From Macrophomina tecta (Eukaryota; Ascomycota; Dothideomycetes; Botryosphaeriales; Botryosphaeriaceae), in assembly GCA_024180945.1 (NCBI GenBank), contig JAKSGN010000022.1, positions 434,001 through 498,000 of the forward strand: DNA of 64,000 bases, given 5' to 3'. How positions within the stretch are numbered: position 1 is the first letter of the stretch; the number at the start of each line of letters is the position of its first letter. The notes beneath the pieces are model-generated. The model worked only from the letters and a program-made list of their open reading frames with translations. It ran no database searches and was not told the origin of the DNA. Shown one piece after another: positions 21,761 to 35,400 of the stretch. Made by a program: the position numbers and the translations under genes.

Positions 21761-22879
21761 GCTGCTGCTGCTGCTCGTTGTTGTTGGGCGGGTTGGGCGG
21801 AGCTGCGGCAAAACCCGAAGGGAAAGATGGAAGCAGTTTTCAAAGGGAGGGGTCGTTTGTCGTGAAGTCGTAACACCGTGAGCTTTTTAACAGAGCCTGG
21901 AGAAGAAAGGGGCAAGCACCGCTAGCAGAGAGGGTAATGAGACATGGTATAAAAAAAGAGAAGGTTTCGGGTCGCTGGAGGAGCGGACGCGCGCCTTCCG
22001 TTGATAGGGCTGCAATGCGTCAGTGGGCAACACTCGGTGAGCCGAAGGCGCTGCGCTGGCCCCAGTCCACCGGACACAACTTTCCGGGGAGCGCACGCGC
22101 TAGCCAGCGCCTGTGGAAAAGAAGCGGCCGGCACGCGGCGAGTCGGCGCATCAATTCCCAACGGCGCACCGCGCACGCGTCTCAAGCTGCCTCCGGCGAT
22201 TAGGCGGGCTTAACGCGCTGCCAAGATTTCAGGCTCCAACCAGGGTACCCTCGCCCAACTGCTCCCCAATTTCTGGGAGATCATGATATCACGCACCACA
22301 ATTATTATGCCTCACAGTTACTTGTGCACTCTCTCCCATATCCCAATAAACCCTCCCTTTCCCGGCCTCCGGGCCAAAATACCTAGACTACAAGACGTCA
22401 AGAGCAGCTCCGGCTGCCTGACTACTACCTCGAATGCTCTCCTCCACCGCCACTACCTTTGGGATAGAGGAAATCGAATAGAAAGAAAAAGAAGAGAATC
22501 CCCACTGCTACTGCTGCTGCTGCTGCTGCTTCAACAAAAATTCGCTCGCTGCTCAATGCCCAAGCTTTCCTAAAACAAGACCCAGTCAGGGGCCCACGCA
22601 GATATCATCGCAAATCTGCCATCCTCCTATGCTTCTGTCCTCCCACATGTGAATCCAACCCCACCCCCATTATCAACTTTTCTCCCTTTGTGTGTGATTG
22701 ATGTGCGCTGTGTTCCCCGCAAGAAAACGCCTCCTCGCACCTTCCCAAGATGCTGACCTGCAGTGGATTCAGAAACCGACGAAACGAGATGAACAAGCTG
22801 CCCTTTGAAGCGAATAGATGAGAAAGGTGCCCAAGACTCCAAGCCGTATGCGTGAAATAAGCCTCAACATCCCTCTTCC
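21656..22879. other. intergenic, no gene seen
   Basis: It holds the upstream region of the questin-oxidase-like gene and the 3' UTR of the LIM-RhoGAP gene. A CTG repeat lies at about 22505-22531. No frame here has domain support. Confidence 0.6.
21715..21787. repeat. (GTT)n / (GCT)n trinucleotide tract
   Basis: About 15 GTT units, then GCT units, then GTT again. On the coding strand of the questin-oxidase-like gene this is a CAA/AAC tract starting about 60 bases upstream of its ATG. It would be in its 5' UTR or promoter; the in-frame extension through it has no ATG. Confidence 0.9.
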
Positions 22880-25800
22880 TTAGCCTGCCCCCGTCACTCC
22901 CACACCCGGCCGCTGGAACTGTGACGACCTGTTCTCCCTATACCGGCTCGGCGACCCTCGGTCGCTGCCGTGCGAATCGGTCGACGCATTCGGGTGCCCC
23001 GCGTAGGGGGGTTGCGGCGGGCCTAGCTCTCCGTTGTTGCCTCCGACATGCCGCACCGAACTCTCGGCCTGGTATGACGCTGGATCGGATTCAATACGTG
23101 CTACTACAGGTGCTGATGATCGGCTGCCCGAGTTGCGGTTGGCTTGCTGACCTGGTCCTACCACAGTGGCCTGCGGAATCTTGCCAAGTTCCCCAACACG
23201 CTTCAAAATCTCCTTCGTCGTAAGCTCCGCGTTCAGGTCGAACATGGACGAATCCGCCAGGATCGATTGGAGATCCTCCGGGACCTGAGGAGCGTTAGCT
23301 GAGATTCAGGGCAAACATGCAGTGCTTCACTTACCTCGCACATGGACTCGTTGCACTCGATGAGCGAGTGCACGGCTTCGATGGCAAGGAAGCTCGAGTC
23401 CATATCCGGGCTCTTGGTGCTGGAGTAGAGAATATTAGGGGCGATGACAGTTGCGAGGTTGTGAATATCCATCTTGCTGCCAGTATCTTCGTCCACCGTG
23501 TGGAATGACGACACCCAGTTGAGGAAAGTGAAGAGCACCTCCATCGTATCACGGTGCACCTTGGGCATAAGACAGCACGTCAGATGTAATACGCGACGAC
23601 GCTTGTCTTCATCCGGAATCTTGGCTCCTGTAATGAAAAGCTTGTGCAGCTTGAAGGTCATGACGGGGTCTGGCAGCTCACGAAGGAACTTCTTCAGTAA
23701 CGCTGCGACCTGGACCGGGCTCTCCCGCGTCAAGTCAACAGCATCTCCACCCTTCGCATCGATCTCCTCAGTCAGCTCTCGCAACCGCTTGATGTTTCCG
23801 TTCTTTCTGAAAACACCCTCGACCGACATGTCCATCGTACGCATGGCGGACACGGCATCCTGCACGAGAGCAGGAACCTTTAGCGTCCCGGGACCGACAC
23901 AGTCGGTGGACTCGGCACCGTCCTTCTCTACAACGAACTCGAGACTCTTGCCGAATACCCCCTTTCGCTTCCCTCCCTTCGGCTGTTCCTTGCCCTTGAA
24001 CGCTTTCCCAAACTTGTTCCAGAACGTCGGCCTCTTCTGGTTCTCGATGAGCTCCAAAAGCTCCTCCTGATTGAAGTGACCCTCCAGCAATGGCTCCATC
24101 GAGAGCACCGCGACATGGCGCACGATGAAGTATTCCAAAGCGGTGAGCTCCGAGAAGTATTTCTTCCCGTAATGGCCCTCCCCGGCGGCAGCCTTCTCCA
24201 GCTCTTGTCCTCCGGATACATCTCTCCTGTGACCGTTAACCAGTTTGGGTCTTGGCTCTTGTCCAACAAGGTGGTCTCGTGCATACTTGGCTGCATTTGG
24301 TCTCTGATCTCTTGCCTGTTCCGCAGCGACGAGACGTGGGATGTCGTCCAGTGCTATTCCTCCGTTGGTGCCAAAAGTCAATGGTCCGGTCTCGTTGTAG
24401 TCGCGGCCCTGTTCGATAGTCATGTTGTTCGGCCCATGCCCTCTTGCCTCACCAGCAGAACCGGGACGGATGGTCATGCCTTCAGGGCCGTCCATGATCC
24501 GAGAAGTTCTTGCACGCTTCATAGTGTTGGACAGATGCTTGTCAAGACGCGTGGACCGAAGTCTCCGGATGTCTCCAAGAGTCTGTTCATAAGATGAGGG
24601 AGTAGCCTTTTCGTTGTTGTGGCCCGTGTAGGATTTTGACCTGGTATCCGAACGCAACAGCGGCGGTTCTGCTGGAGGCTCGGATCCTGCCGGAGAGACT
24701 CGGTGGCCAGAATTAGAATCATAGTCCATCAAGTTGGGGTCGTCTAGGCATTCGTAAAAAATCAGTCCAAATTATTTCTTCCTTCTTCGCATCCGGGGCT
24801 TACCTGAAGTGTGAGGAAGCGCGCCGCTTGTGCGAAGAGTTGCCAGGAGACGTGCATGCGCAACCCGAAGGAGATGGACGTATTGCCGCAGCCTCGTCAC
24901 TTGCACAAAGCCGGCCCCAGCGTCTGAGACACTCGCAGCACAGCCAGTGCACAGCAGCTTCTCAGTCGATGCACTCCACCTAGCATCATGAAGGTCCCGA
25001 AGCTCCTTGTCGCAACTCTGACACTTCATGCAGGGAAGGTGAAAGACTCGGCTGCTCGCCGTAGTGCACTTGTCCTCTACCGGTTTGTCACAGATGGGGC
25101 ATGTGTCAGCCGTCCGCTGGACGAGGGCTACCGAGTCGTTACCGGTATCCGTGTTGGAGTCTTGCTCGAGCTTTGATTCGAGGGAGTTGATCTGGTCCAT
25201 AAACCCGCTGAGTCCCTGGGCGCTGCCAGTCTCCCGCTCGAATTTAAGCGCGCCTTGCAGGCAGATCCGGATGAGGAGTTTGAGATAGTGTGCGAGGCCG
25301 GTGACCAGAGACAGCAGCTCCTGCGTCACACCCAACCTGCGTACGCCAGTGTCTTGAGATTGGGCCAGAAGCTGGAAGAAGGCCACGACTTTCTTGCACA
25401 GTAGCTTCGCCTCGCGGGAATACGACAGACCTACGACATTGTAAGACAGGGTTCTTTGTATCATACTCGAAGGGATCCTTACCTTTCTGTGTCTGGTCGG
25501 CTAGAAGTTTGTCGAGTTCATCGGCTCCCTCAAAAAGAAGATCAATGTGGACAATGAACCTACGGGCGGCCAGAACTCCATCGAAGTATGCTCCGTTGCT
25601 GACGTGGAGTAGCATATCAGAGATGCAAGTGGCGGACCGCTCCTCAAAAGCCGACAACGTCTTCCAGATCCAGTTGACACGCTCTTCAATCCTCTCTTCC
25701 TCCAAACGGACGTCTTTTCTCAGTTCATCCGTATCTTCTTCTCCTGCCAACGCCTTTTCGACCACGGGTTGGCCGGTGGTATGCAGACGCACGTTCCAGA

Positions 25801-26538
25801 ACTTGTGAATCATGTAGCACTCCGGGTGCCAATGTTGGTTCTGGCCGTTACGGAAAATCTCAACGAACTGTTTCAAAATGGCGGTCTGGCACCCGTTACA
25901 GCGCTGAGCGAATTTTGTGGAATAATGGAAATGGCAGTATACGCTGCCGTCGTGCTCATAATAGCTGTCCTGCGCCCCAAATACGGTAGGGCAGACGGAG
26001 CATGTGAAGTGCTCGATGTGGTATTTACGGTCGAGGGCGGTTATGTACGAACCACGCAGCGCGCCACCGCATGAGAAGCAAAGGAGATCTAGGCGACGGA
26101 AGTAGTCCGTCTCGCATAGTGGATATTGATTAGGGCCCTGCTCGGGGACGGGGAAGAACTTGGAGGCAACAATCTTGTCGCAATCCTGGGAGCATCTAGG
26201 TCAGTTTCTCGCCCGGCCGGAAGATCATAAAAGAATAAGAAGAGGGGACTAACGTGACAAGTGAAGCACTCGAGATGGAAGGTATCGCCCAATGCTCGGA
26301 CAAACTGGCCCGTTAAATGTCCACCACATTTTCCGCAGATTCTCGAGCCACTGGGCCTCCGGGAGCCGTTGCGCGAACGCTCGCGCGACGGACGGGACGA
26401 ATCACCACCATTCTCCTGGCGTCGGGCACGCTCGCGCTCATCTTGGATGTTGTGGCCCGCATCGCCGGGAGCAAGCGCAGCGTCATCGGGCGGGCCGAGC
26501 CCGTCCCTGGACGGCGGACCCTCTGAGGGCGCGGCCAT
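22880..26538 (-). CDS. lrg1: LIM-domain Rho GTPase-activating protein (Lrg1 type)
   Basis: Five exons: 26538-26254, 26185-25483, 25430-24804, 24743-23335, 23284-22880; introns of 50-68 nt; 1142 residues. Cytoplasmic regulator that switches off a Rho GTPase, in Lrg1 orthologues Rho1, and so controls glucan synthesis and polar growth. LIM1 is near residues 68-130 (CGKCGG..HLECFTCHDC) and LIM2 131-185 (CFSCGG..HFTCSVC). A third module (RCNGC..HWHPEC, about 193-220) shows only its first zinc site, and LIM4 is about 439-495 (CPICDKPV..CMKCQSC). The RhoGAP domain spans roughly 800-1007, with the arginine finger in EGVFRKNGN near 848 and the RELPDPV segment. Rga1-type proteins also combine LIM and RhoGAP; the extra LIM modules and the helical spacer between LIM3 and LIM4 favour Lrg1. 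It shares a 1.1-kb upstream region with rpb4. Confidence 0.88.
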
Positions 26539-27656
26539 GGTTCGGAGCCCTTAGACCTCAAGCAGTGCGGCGGGGCCTGAGGGCGCGTGTGCGAGCTCGC
26601 GGGGCGTGGTGAACACGGGGGGGGGGCCTTGGGGGGCGCGGAGGGCGCTTGGAAGGGCGCTGGGTTCGCAGCTAGGTGAAGGCCTGGGGGGTTGCGTCTC
26701 GCAGGCGTGGCGGGCTTGTGAGGCACTGCGCAGACGCGGCGCTCTGGGGCGCTCTTGGTGGGCGGTGTTATTTCTGTGCGGGATGGAGTTGAGAGACGTG
26801 GTGGTCGGGGGGTAGCGCGGAGGGGATTGTGGATGGTATCGTCGGCTGGTCAGCTCGGCGGCCACAGCATGCGGCGAGAGGCGTGTGGTTTAGGCGCGAT
26901 GGTGTCGGCAGCGGGTGCTCGATCCCTGCAGGGGAAAGGGAAGCGGACGAGAGGCTGAAACGCAACTTAGGTGTGGCAGCGCGACAAGACGCTCGCCGCC
27001 ATGCAACAGCGGGCGCGGTGGGCCTTTCGCACTCTCGGTCGACGAGGGCTGGGCTGGTCGCGGGGGGTGAGGGGAGGGCGGCGGGCGGTGTTCTGGGGTG
27101 GTGCGGGTGGTGTGGATGGCGGTGGTGGTTACGGGGGGGCTTGCGGGAGGTGAGCGCAGCGAGAGGAGGGCCCTGGGGGCGGCTTGGTCGTAGATTGGAT
27201 GCCCGTGCTTGAGCGGCAGGCGTGTTGATCGCATCGCAACGCGCGCAATGCGGCGAGCGCCTGGCTGGCTGGCTGCGCGCGACAGGGTCAGGCCGACAGA
27301 CTGCTGCTTGCTGCGCGCGAGAGGAGCGAGAGCGCGCGAGCGTGTGCTACTCGGTGCTGCGCGTCACCCTCCTGCCTGTGCCTGTGCCTGCGCCGTGGCC
27401 TTCCCCGCGACGGAGGGTACCTAGAGCCCGCTGACTCGGCGCGACGGCCGCTTTTCTGGGGCTGCTCCATCGCCGTCGTGCCCACCGCCCACATCCCAAG
27501 GCCAGACCTCTCACGCAGTGAGCTCCACTGACGGACGGAGAACCGCCTCCGGCAACAAAGCCCGCGTGCCTCGCCCCGCCAGCCCGCCACCGCGCCGTCC
27601 ACATCCCCGTTCCCGTCCGTCAACACCACGCCCTCCTACGCAGCAAACCCTCCGCC
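26539..27656. promoter_or_regulatory. shared upstream region of lrg1 and rpb4
   Basis: The two genes are transcribed away from each other. The 1.1-kb spacer is strongly G-rich on the plus strand from 26600 to 27200. No gene is seen. No specific factor site can be defended. Confidence 0.5.
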
Positions 27657-28206
27657 ATGTCAGCACGACGCGGCCGCGGCGACGCCGGCGGCGACGAAGA
27701 GGCCGGCGTTGAGCTCAAGCTGGGCGAGTTCCAGAACGTCACCACCCTGACTCTCTCCGAGGCGCGCCTGATCATTGACGCCATTGTCGAGCACCGCAAG
27801 AAGCACAAGATCCCGCTTAACGAGACCGAGACCCTTACCAAGATGCGCGCCTACCTCGACGTCTTCTCGCGCTTCAAGGACCGCGAGGACTGCGACTCCA
27901 TCGACAACCTGCTGCGCACCCGCAACGACCTGGCCGGCTTCGAGCGCTCGCAGCTCGGTGCGTGCACATACCCTCAGTGCCCTTGCCTCTCCCAGTCCCC
28001 CCAAATTTCGCCCCCTTCTCTCGTTGCCCTCCTACCAACCACCTGCGCTGACTGTACCCCCCGTTTCCCCCCAAACAGGCACTCTCTGCTGCGAAACCGC
28101 CGACGAAGCCAAAACTCTCATCCCCTCGCTTCAGGACAAAATCTCCGATGCGGACTTGCAGCAGTTGCTCACCGAGATCAGCCGCCTGCGCCATTTCTCC
28201 GAGTAG
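27657..28206 (+). CDS. rpb4: RNA polymerase II subunit Rpb4
   Basis: Two exons: 27657-27957 and 28079-28206; the 121-nt intron runs from GTGCGT to AAACAG; 142 residues. Rpb4 pairs with Rpb7 to form the stalk of RNA polymerase II and helps initiation, stress transcription and mRNA export and decay. Recognised by the EFQNVTTLTLSEARLIIDAI helix, the NETETLTKMRAYLDVFSRFKD segment and the C-terminal ADEAKTLIPSLQDKISDADL..LLTEISRLR, which form the HRDC-like helical bundle. The length is close to human POLR2D (142). It starts at the first ATG, after a pyrimidine-rich leader, with a basic-acidic N-terminus (SARRGRGDAGGDEEAG) before the folded part. Confidence 0.93.
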
Positions 28207-29499
28207 GCCTGTGACTCCTGCTGTCACTACTAGTGGAATCTTTCTTAGCCCCGCATCAGAACCAACCAACGCCTTCGGGAGCGTGAGAGACCACCGGTTG
28301 GAAAGAAAGATAAGAGAGAGGGAGGGAGGGAGGGAGGGAGGAGGGAGAGAGACGGGAAAAATTACGCGTCAAAGGGCGGACAGGCTGCCAGACAGCCAGT
28401 TAGCCCGCACAACATGGATATCTTCGTGGCTGAGCGCTGCTATTCTAAGAGATTGCTGCAGCGCGCTACATACCTTGCATGGGGGGAGCGGCGGCGCGTT
28501 TGTCTAGTAAGAAGGCAAAAAATTACGTTGACGTCGGATCGTGTGGCAGCGCCTCAAACAAGAGGTTGGTTTAACAAGCGCCAGAAATAAAAGATTTATC
28601 CGCAGAAGCACTGGGGTATTCTCCACTGTTGGTCCGGCGTCATTGGGTAGGATGCATCGTCCAGGCTTACACCTAATGAAAAAAAAAAAAATTGAAACAC
28701 AGTAAACGTGGGCATCCGAACGAGAAAGAATACACGCTCATCACGCGAGCCAGCGCATAAGCATGTCGCGTCCGCATTGCACAACTCAATCTTCCGCGCC
28801 CGCGGGACGCGTTTTTGTTTTGATTTGACTAAGCCGTCCCTCCACCCCAAGAAGAGAACTGATATATACATCCCATGGCCTTTCCCTTTGCCTTTGGTCC
28901 CTCATCCCATACACAAGAAAAATGATAGAGAAAAGCATGCGCTGGCCCAACGGGTTGATAGAAGACAAGAAGCGCTTTTCCATCCCGTCTCTCCAGCTCA
29001 GCCGTGAGCCCTTTTTTTTTTTCGCAATCTGATTTCAATCTTGCTTTGTGCAAAAAGAATTGTACACCTGGAATTCATCGGCAAAAGCGCGAGCTCTCTT
29101 CCGTTCTCCCAGCAAACCATTCGTTTTCCCGTCGGTGACCTTAGTGTCACCCTTTTCCTCGAACTCCCCAAAGTGGAAACATTTGCCTACTTCCGTCTCC
29201 AATGAAGATAAGAAAAATACTGAGAGAAAGATTTGGACTGATGGCCACCAACTCCACGCTTGCTGTTCAAAAAAAAAAAAAAAATTGGGGGGAAAAGGAA
29301 AGAAAAAGGGAGGGAGGAAAGAGAAGAAGAGTCCCTTGGGTACTTGTTTGGAAAGAAATGTAGAGCCATATAGAGAACGGGGAGGAAGCCTTGACAATCT
29401 GAGTAGGCCACCAACTGAAACAAAGCGCTCCACACATACAGTTTAAGATGAAATGAAGGTTGTTAAAAGGTATCAATCTGTCTTGCCTCGCAAAAAGTC
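28207..29499. other. intergenic between convergent rpb4 and rim15
   Basis: The two flanking genes converge, so this is mainly 3' UTR sequence. It holds a GGGA repeat (listed) and A runs near 28679 and 29270. No gene seen. Confidence 0.6.
28315..28352. repeat. GA / (GGGA)n purine repeat
   Basis: A pure purine tract of GA and GGGA units just downstream of rpb4, probably in its 3' UTR. Confidence 0.85.
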
Positions 29500-32400
29500 T
29501 TACTCTCGGCTCCGAGATGGCGAAGTCGAAGCCTTTGGTGTGGGATCCGGATCGGGTTCCACATGTGAAGCCTTGGGCGTAGCATCCGTATCCATTTCGA
29601 TCTCCTTGACCGCGTTACCTGGCGTAGGAGGTAGCATCTCCGGTGGCGTAATGGAAATGTTCGCTTTGTCCGTCCTTTCCTCTTCATCACCAGCGTAACA
29701 TGCCGGTGTTTCAGGAGTCACTCCAACCTGGGAGTCGTCGATAGTCTGTTCCTCTGAGATGGCGGGTGGTGGCGTGGTGTTCAGTGAATCGACTGCAGCC
29801 ATCTCTTCGACTGATACAACACTTCCATGGCTGTTCGTGCGCATCATCTCCAGGCCAAGCTTCGAGGAGCCACGAGTCCGGCCTTTCGGGCTCTTGGTTC
29901 GTGCCTGCGCATTCCCAAGTTCTTCGTCTTCGTCGTCTCCAGATTCAGCAGATTCGTGCTTCTTATTCTCCAATGAGCGTCGTTTGGCGCTGATCTGTTC
30001 CGACGATCTCTGCTTACGGACTGGAGTGTGTTCCATAGCGGCTGGCGCAGATGCTTCTTGTCTGAGAGGCACATTGCTCGGGATTGGAAGAAGGCCTTTG
30101 GGCTCTTTCACCGGCTCTTTCACCGGCTCGTCAGAGATTCCTAACCCACCGAGCGCCTGAGCTAGATCACGTTCTCTCCAGTCTTCAGTAGCCTGCCGAG
30201 CGATGACCACAGGAATATCGTCATTCCTGCTTTCATTGTCCCCAAAAACGCTTGAACTGATGGAATCTTCTCGACTAGAACCTCGGTAGCTGCCCGACGG
30301 CATCGCGGCAAAGCTAGATGCGTTGGATGTGGGGCTGTCTTCCATGCGAGATGATTCCTGACGAAGGTTGGAGGGGACGACCGCGGTCATCATCGATGGA
30401 GTCCAATTTGGTGGCGGGGCCTTCCATTGGCACAATCTTCCAATGACCTCGGTAAGTTTGGCTATTGTTGGTGGCTTCTCTATCAAAGCATCGAAGTGGT
30501 GCGGCGCCTGAAGCTCCTTGAGATAACCAGTGACGGCAACAATGGGCGTATGACTGTTGGCGTTTCTGGTCTCTCTGATCATCCGTGCAACGTCTGCACC
30601 ATTGACTTGCGGAAGGCGGTACTCCATCATGATGATATCGAACTTGACTTCGCTCATGGCGTAGCGCATAGCCTCTGGGCCGGTTTGGACTTTGATCGCG
30701 CGACAACGCAGCTTTTCGAGCAGCTTTTCCATAACTAGCCGGGAAACTGGGTGATCTTCGCAGATGAGAATGTCCAAAGGTCTGAAGTATGGTCCATCTG
30801 CTGCGATATGAGACATTCTACGGGAGCTCTGCCGGCGTCTGTGCACCCGAAGTAATGCTTTCTGCCGCGACTCTTCAGTGTCGGAAGAAGAAGGCGAGAT
30901 ATCCAGGACTTGGCTCCTCCTCTTGTGTTCCTTGGACGTAAGTTCTTCCTCTTGTGATCCTAGAGTGTGTGAACGAGCGCGAGGCGAGGACATGCTACCA
31001 GGAGGAAGACTGTTATGGCGTTGCTGCGAAGGTACACCTGACTTTTCCATCGATACAGGGACTCCTGGGGTTTTCGCTGGTTTTATCGGAGAGTTCGCAT
31101 TTATCTTCACATTGTTGGCCATCTTTGGAGCATCAAAGAAGCTACCAGGTTGAAGAGAGTTGCTGGTTGTGCTTGTGTTGCTAGGTTGATGAGAAAGCGA
31201 AGAGGCTCCGCTTGAAGTCTTCCTGCGTTCGTGGTTTTGACCGGTGCTGAAAGACACCAGCAATGGAGAAGATGGCTGTGAAGCTCGGCTAGGGGATGAG
31301 CTAACCTGACTAACCGAAGGGGATGCTGGTCTGCCGCCCTTTCCTGCTGTAGATTGAGTCCGCTTGAGCGGCATTGGCACCATCGGGCTAGACTCCAGTG
31401 AAGGAGTTGGAGACGTGACGGATGGAGAAGTAACAGTGGATGGAGGTTTGCTCTGCGCTTGCATCGCTTCTGCACGGAGCTTCTGGATGACATCCTTGTT
31501 TGCTTTCTCCAAAACCGGTAAGTTCTTGAAAGCAAAAGCACCAAAGTCGTCCGTCGCCATGGGTTCGCTGAGCCGTCTGCTTCTTCCCTCGCGAACGTGC
31601 GGTGGAATGTGCAATGGCATCAAGCTTCTTTTGACTGAGTTAACTTGAACTTGTGAACGCACGCGGGACAAAGCGTCATGTGGTCGCTCTGGGTAATCCG
31701 CGCCGGGAGTCCCACTTGAAGACACCCCTTGATCCTCGAACTCAGCAGCAAAGTTTTGCATTGTCGCTCCACGCGAGTCAAAATATTCCGTGTCTTCTGG
31801 ATTTTCGGAGGCCGGTATGAAGGACGCTTCGTCTTCGCGAAGGGTTTGCCAGTTGATATCCGCAAACCACGGGTGGTTCTTGATTTCTTCCCCTCCGCTG
31901 GAGTACTTGCCGTCGGCGTTGGCGCCCAGCCTCTTCGCAGGGTCGATACACATGAGGCGGTTCATCAAATCTTTGGCCTCTGGCGAAACCTCATACTCGT
32001 CTTCCGGCGGCCAATCAATCTTTCGTTCCAGAATATTCTGAAACACCTCATCGGGAGTTTCGGCATGGAACGGAGGGTAGCCGTACAAGCATTCGAAGAG
32101 AATGCATCCGAGCGACCACCAATCACTGACTTCGTCCTGACCACTTCCGTTGATGGTCTCCGGCGCCAAGTAATCCGGCGTGCCAACGAAACGGCGATTG
32201 CTGTCTTCTGGATCGAAAAGTGCCATGGGCGGGGGTAGCATACCAGAGTTCTGCGGCGGAGTTGCATTTTGGGCAGCACTTGAGTGACTAACGGTCGGAT
32301 GAAGCGCATACGGATCTGGGGATCCGCCATCTTCGCTCATATAAACTTCCTCGTCGATGGGAGACCGGCGCTGACCGCCAGCGGTGTCGTCAGCGATTGA

Positions 32401-35400
32401 GAAACGGCGGAACATATGTTGCAGGGCATCACTGTCTCCGCTATCGCTCCGATGAGTTGATGTACGACGTGAAAGTTCTCGACTGGGTTCTTTCGACAAG
32501 CTGAAGTAAGATGGCTGATTGAGATCGCCAGTCAAAGCGGGAGTGAGTGCCGGTGTATTTTGAGGCGAATGCTGAGAGCCTTGCATGTCGAACGATGCCG
32601 ACCTGGAAGAAGTCACAGACAGCGCCCGATGGAAGGGGCCGCCCTTGAGGAGGTCTGGTGCCTGATCATCAGATTTGCTGTTAAGAGCTCGCTTCTGTCT
32701 GCCCACAAGACCCATACGGGATAGACCGAAGTCAGTCAGCTTCAGATGACCTTTCTGATCAATCAGGAGATTGTCGGGTTTCAAGTCGCGGTGGACAATT
32801 GAGCGGCTGTGGAGATGCTCCACACCAAGTACGACTTCAGCCAAGTATTTCTTCGCCCAATCTTCGGGGAGTGCTCCCAGAACTTTGATCAAAGATGCGC
32901 AATCGCCTCCATTAAGGTACTCCATCACAAGATAGAGGTAGTCCTTGCTTGAAAATGTCCAATACAACTTGGCAACAAAATCACTCTCCCCCTGCCACAT
33001 CATGATAGCTCTTTCCGCCTTGACGTTGGTGACCTGATTTTTGGCAACCATGTCTGCCTTCTTCAAGACCTTAATAGCAAAGTAGTCTCCGGTAGATTTT
33101 TTCTTGGACAAGTAGACGCTTCCAAAGGCACCTTTACTGATGGGTTTGATGATCTCGAAATCTTTGATGGAAGGCGGAACTGCTCTTGGCTGAGGGTTGC
33201 TACTTGGTATCAATCTTGGTGAAACGGGCGGCTTAGCAACATCAGAACCAGCCGTCGATGATTGTCGTCGATGGTGGTGGACGGGGTACGCTGCCAGCGC
33301 AGGCGAAGAGAAGTCGCTAGTAGAGAGGACCGGCGAGGTAATGGGGGAGTGGATGGCATCGGGTCCTATGGACAGACGTCCTTTGGACATTCTCAGGGGA
33401 GACGGCGGAGGTTGAATGCCAGCTCTAGCAGGGGACTGCTGTCTGCTCGACATAACACTAGGGAGGATAAGGCTGCGCCGCTTGCGTTCGCGGGAGCTGG
33501 CCACCCTACTGAGACTCACCTCAGAGCTGGGTGAATCGGCTCGTCTATTTCCAGACAGGACTGAAGACCTGACACTACTGTCACTGTCGGCCCCAGCGTC
33601 ACTCTCAAGATGCATAGACGTGCGTTTGCTGTGAGAAACGATGTTCATTGCTCCTGCGTGAGATCGAGGTGTCTGGCTGCCGCGTGGGCTGCTTGACCTT
33701 GTGGACGTGGCAGCGGACGACGGGCGACGGCCGAGATGCGAAGAAGAGGCGAGAGATATTTCGGATGCGCTTCGAAGGGCTTGGCTCATTGCAGACGGGT
33801 TCTCCAGCGAACAAGGGAACATGCCTTCCTCCTGCTGACTGTCCGGGAGCTCATTTTCGGTAGGAGTCTCATCGGTCTGACTGGCGGTGTCGGAATCATC
33901 TGATGAGTCGCTCAACTCGCCACGGGCGATGCTCGCAGCTTTGCTGATGGCGGCTTCAACACACTCTTGTACAAGGACCTCGAATTCGACACGAATGCGC
34001 TCAGAATACTCCAATATCCTGCGGTACCGGAAAATTGCGTCAACCTTTGCTTTCGAATACTTGGTTGTGTCTTCACAGAGCGCCACCAAGCCCTGCTCTC
34101 CGTCATGAGCTCCAAAGTTTGGGGACTGCCACTGCATCACTTGGGATATACGATTCTCCGACTGTGGAGATTGCGTTCGCAGTTCGGTTGATAGCTGACC
34201 GCGGGTGTCTTTGATTGCAGGCGTGTTGATTTCCAAAGCTGTATCGCAAAGGTCAAGAACAAGCTCGACAATTCTAGACACCGGTCTCCTGATGGCAAAC
34301 GAACGGGCTCTGCGATGGCCAAAACCAGTAGACCGATCGCGAGACCGCGAAGGAGGTGAGGCGGGCGAGGCTCTTCCTGACGAGACACCGGAAGAAGGAG
34401 TAGATGTTGGTGAAATCGGCAGGCCTTTGTATTCCGGAGGAGGTAAAGAGAGTGGTTGGTTTGGATCCCCGGAAGTAGCCCGAGCTTGGCGTTGCGAAGA
34501 GGCCTCGAGCGCATCCAGAACCCTCACAATTGCGTTACGATGGTCAGTGAGGTTTTCCTGGGCCATCTGCACCTCCATTTCCGCCTTGTGTTCTTGAAGG
34601 CAGAGCTCGGTGTGCTTCTCAAACCACCAGGGAGTGATCTGACGCTCGCAGATGCGACACAAGACGGGAGGCGGTGGAGGATGGGCGGCAGGATCTCCTG
34701 CTCCGGTTTCTGCTAGTTCGGTCAGATACCGCGCCAGGACTTCAGCACCGACTCCAAGTGACTCGACCAAAATCTCGGGGAGATCAATGGTCACCTCTCG
34801 AACCACCGAAGGTCTCATCATCCACATGGTCTATAGCAAGAGCCTAGGTTAGAGAGGATAATTCTTGTCGCAAACGGACGGTAACCTACATGACAATCGT
34901 CGCCCGAGGCAGGGTTGTAGGACATAATCCCCTGGGCCTCCAGGTTCAGAATCTGGTCCGCCTCTGCTTCCGACTCGCAAGCATCCTCAGTCGCATGTTC
35001 CGGGAGCTGGGTCTGGGTCCTCAGCTTGGATAGTGGCCCCATCTTCATGGAGAATCTAATGACGCGGCTCCGGGCATCGTCCTGCTGCATCGTCTCAACA
35101 ACCTCGGTGAAGGCGCGCTTGTTGCCCAGCAGCAGGTCGTCAATAGGCTTGCCAACAACCGACTCGGGCTCAGTGCCAACGACTTCGCGCCAGGAAGGGC
35201 TGACGGAGCGAATGGTGCCATCCAGGTTCAGGTCGACAAGGACATTGAGGGTCTGTTCGGCGGCCTCCTTGAGCTCTTGCATTTCGTCTCGGATGTTCTG
35301 GCTGACGGTCCGCTCCATGGGCACCTTGTGGGGACCGGCTGGCGAAGCCTCCAGCCTCAAGGCGGCGACTTGCGGAGGAGCCAGCAGCGGCTTCTGAGCG

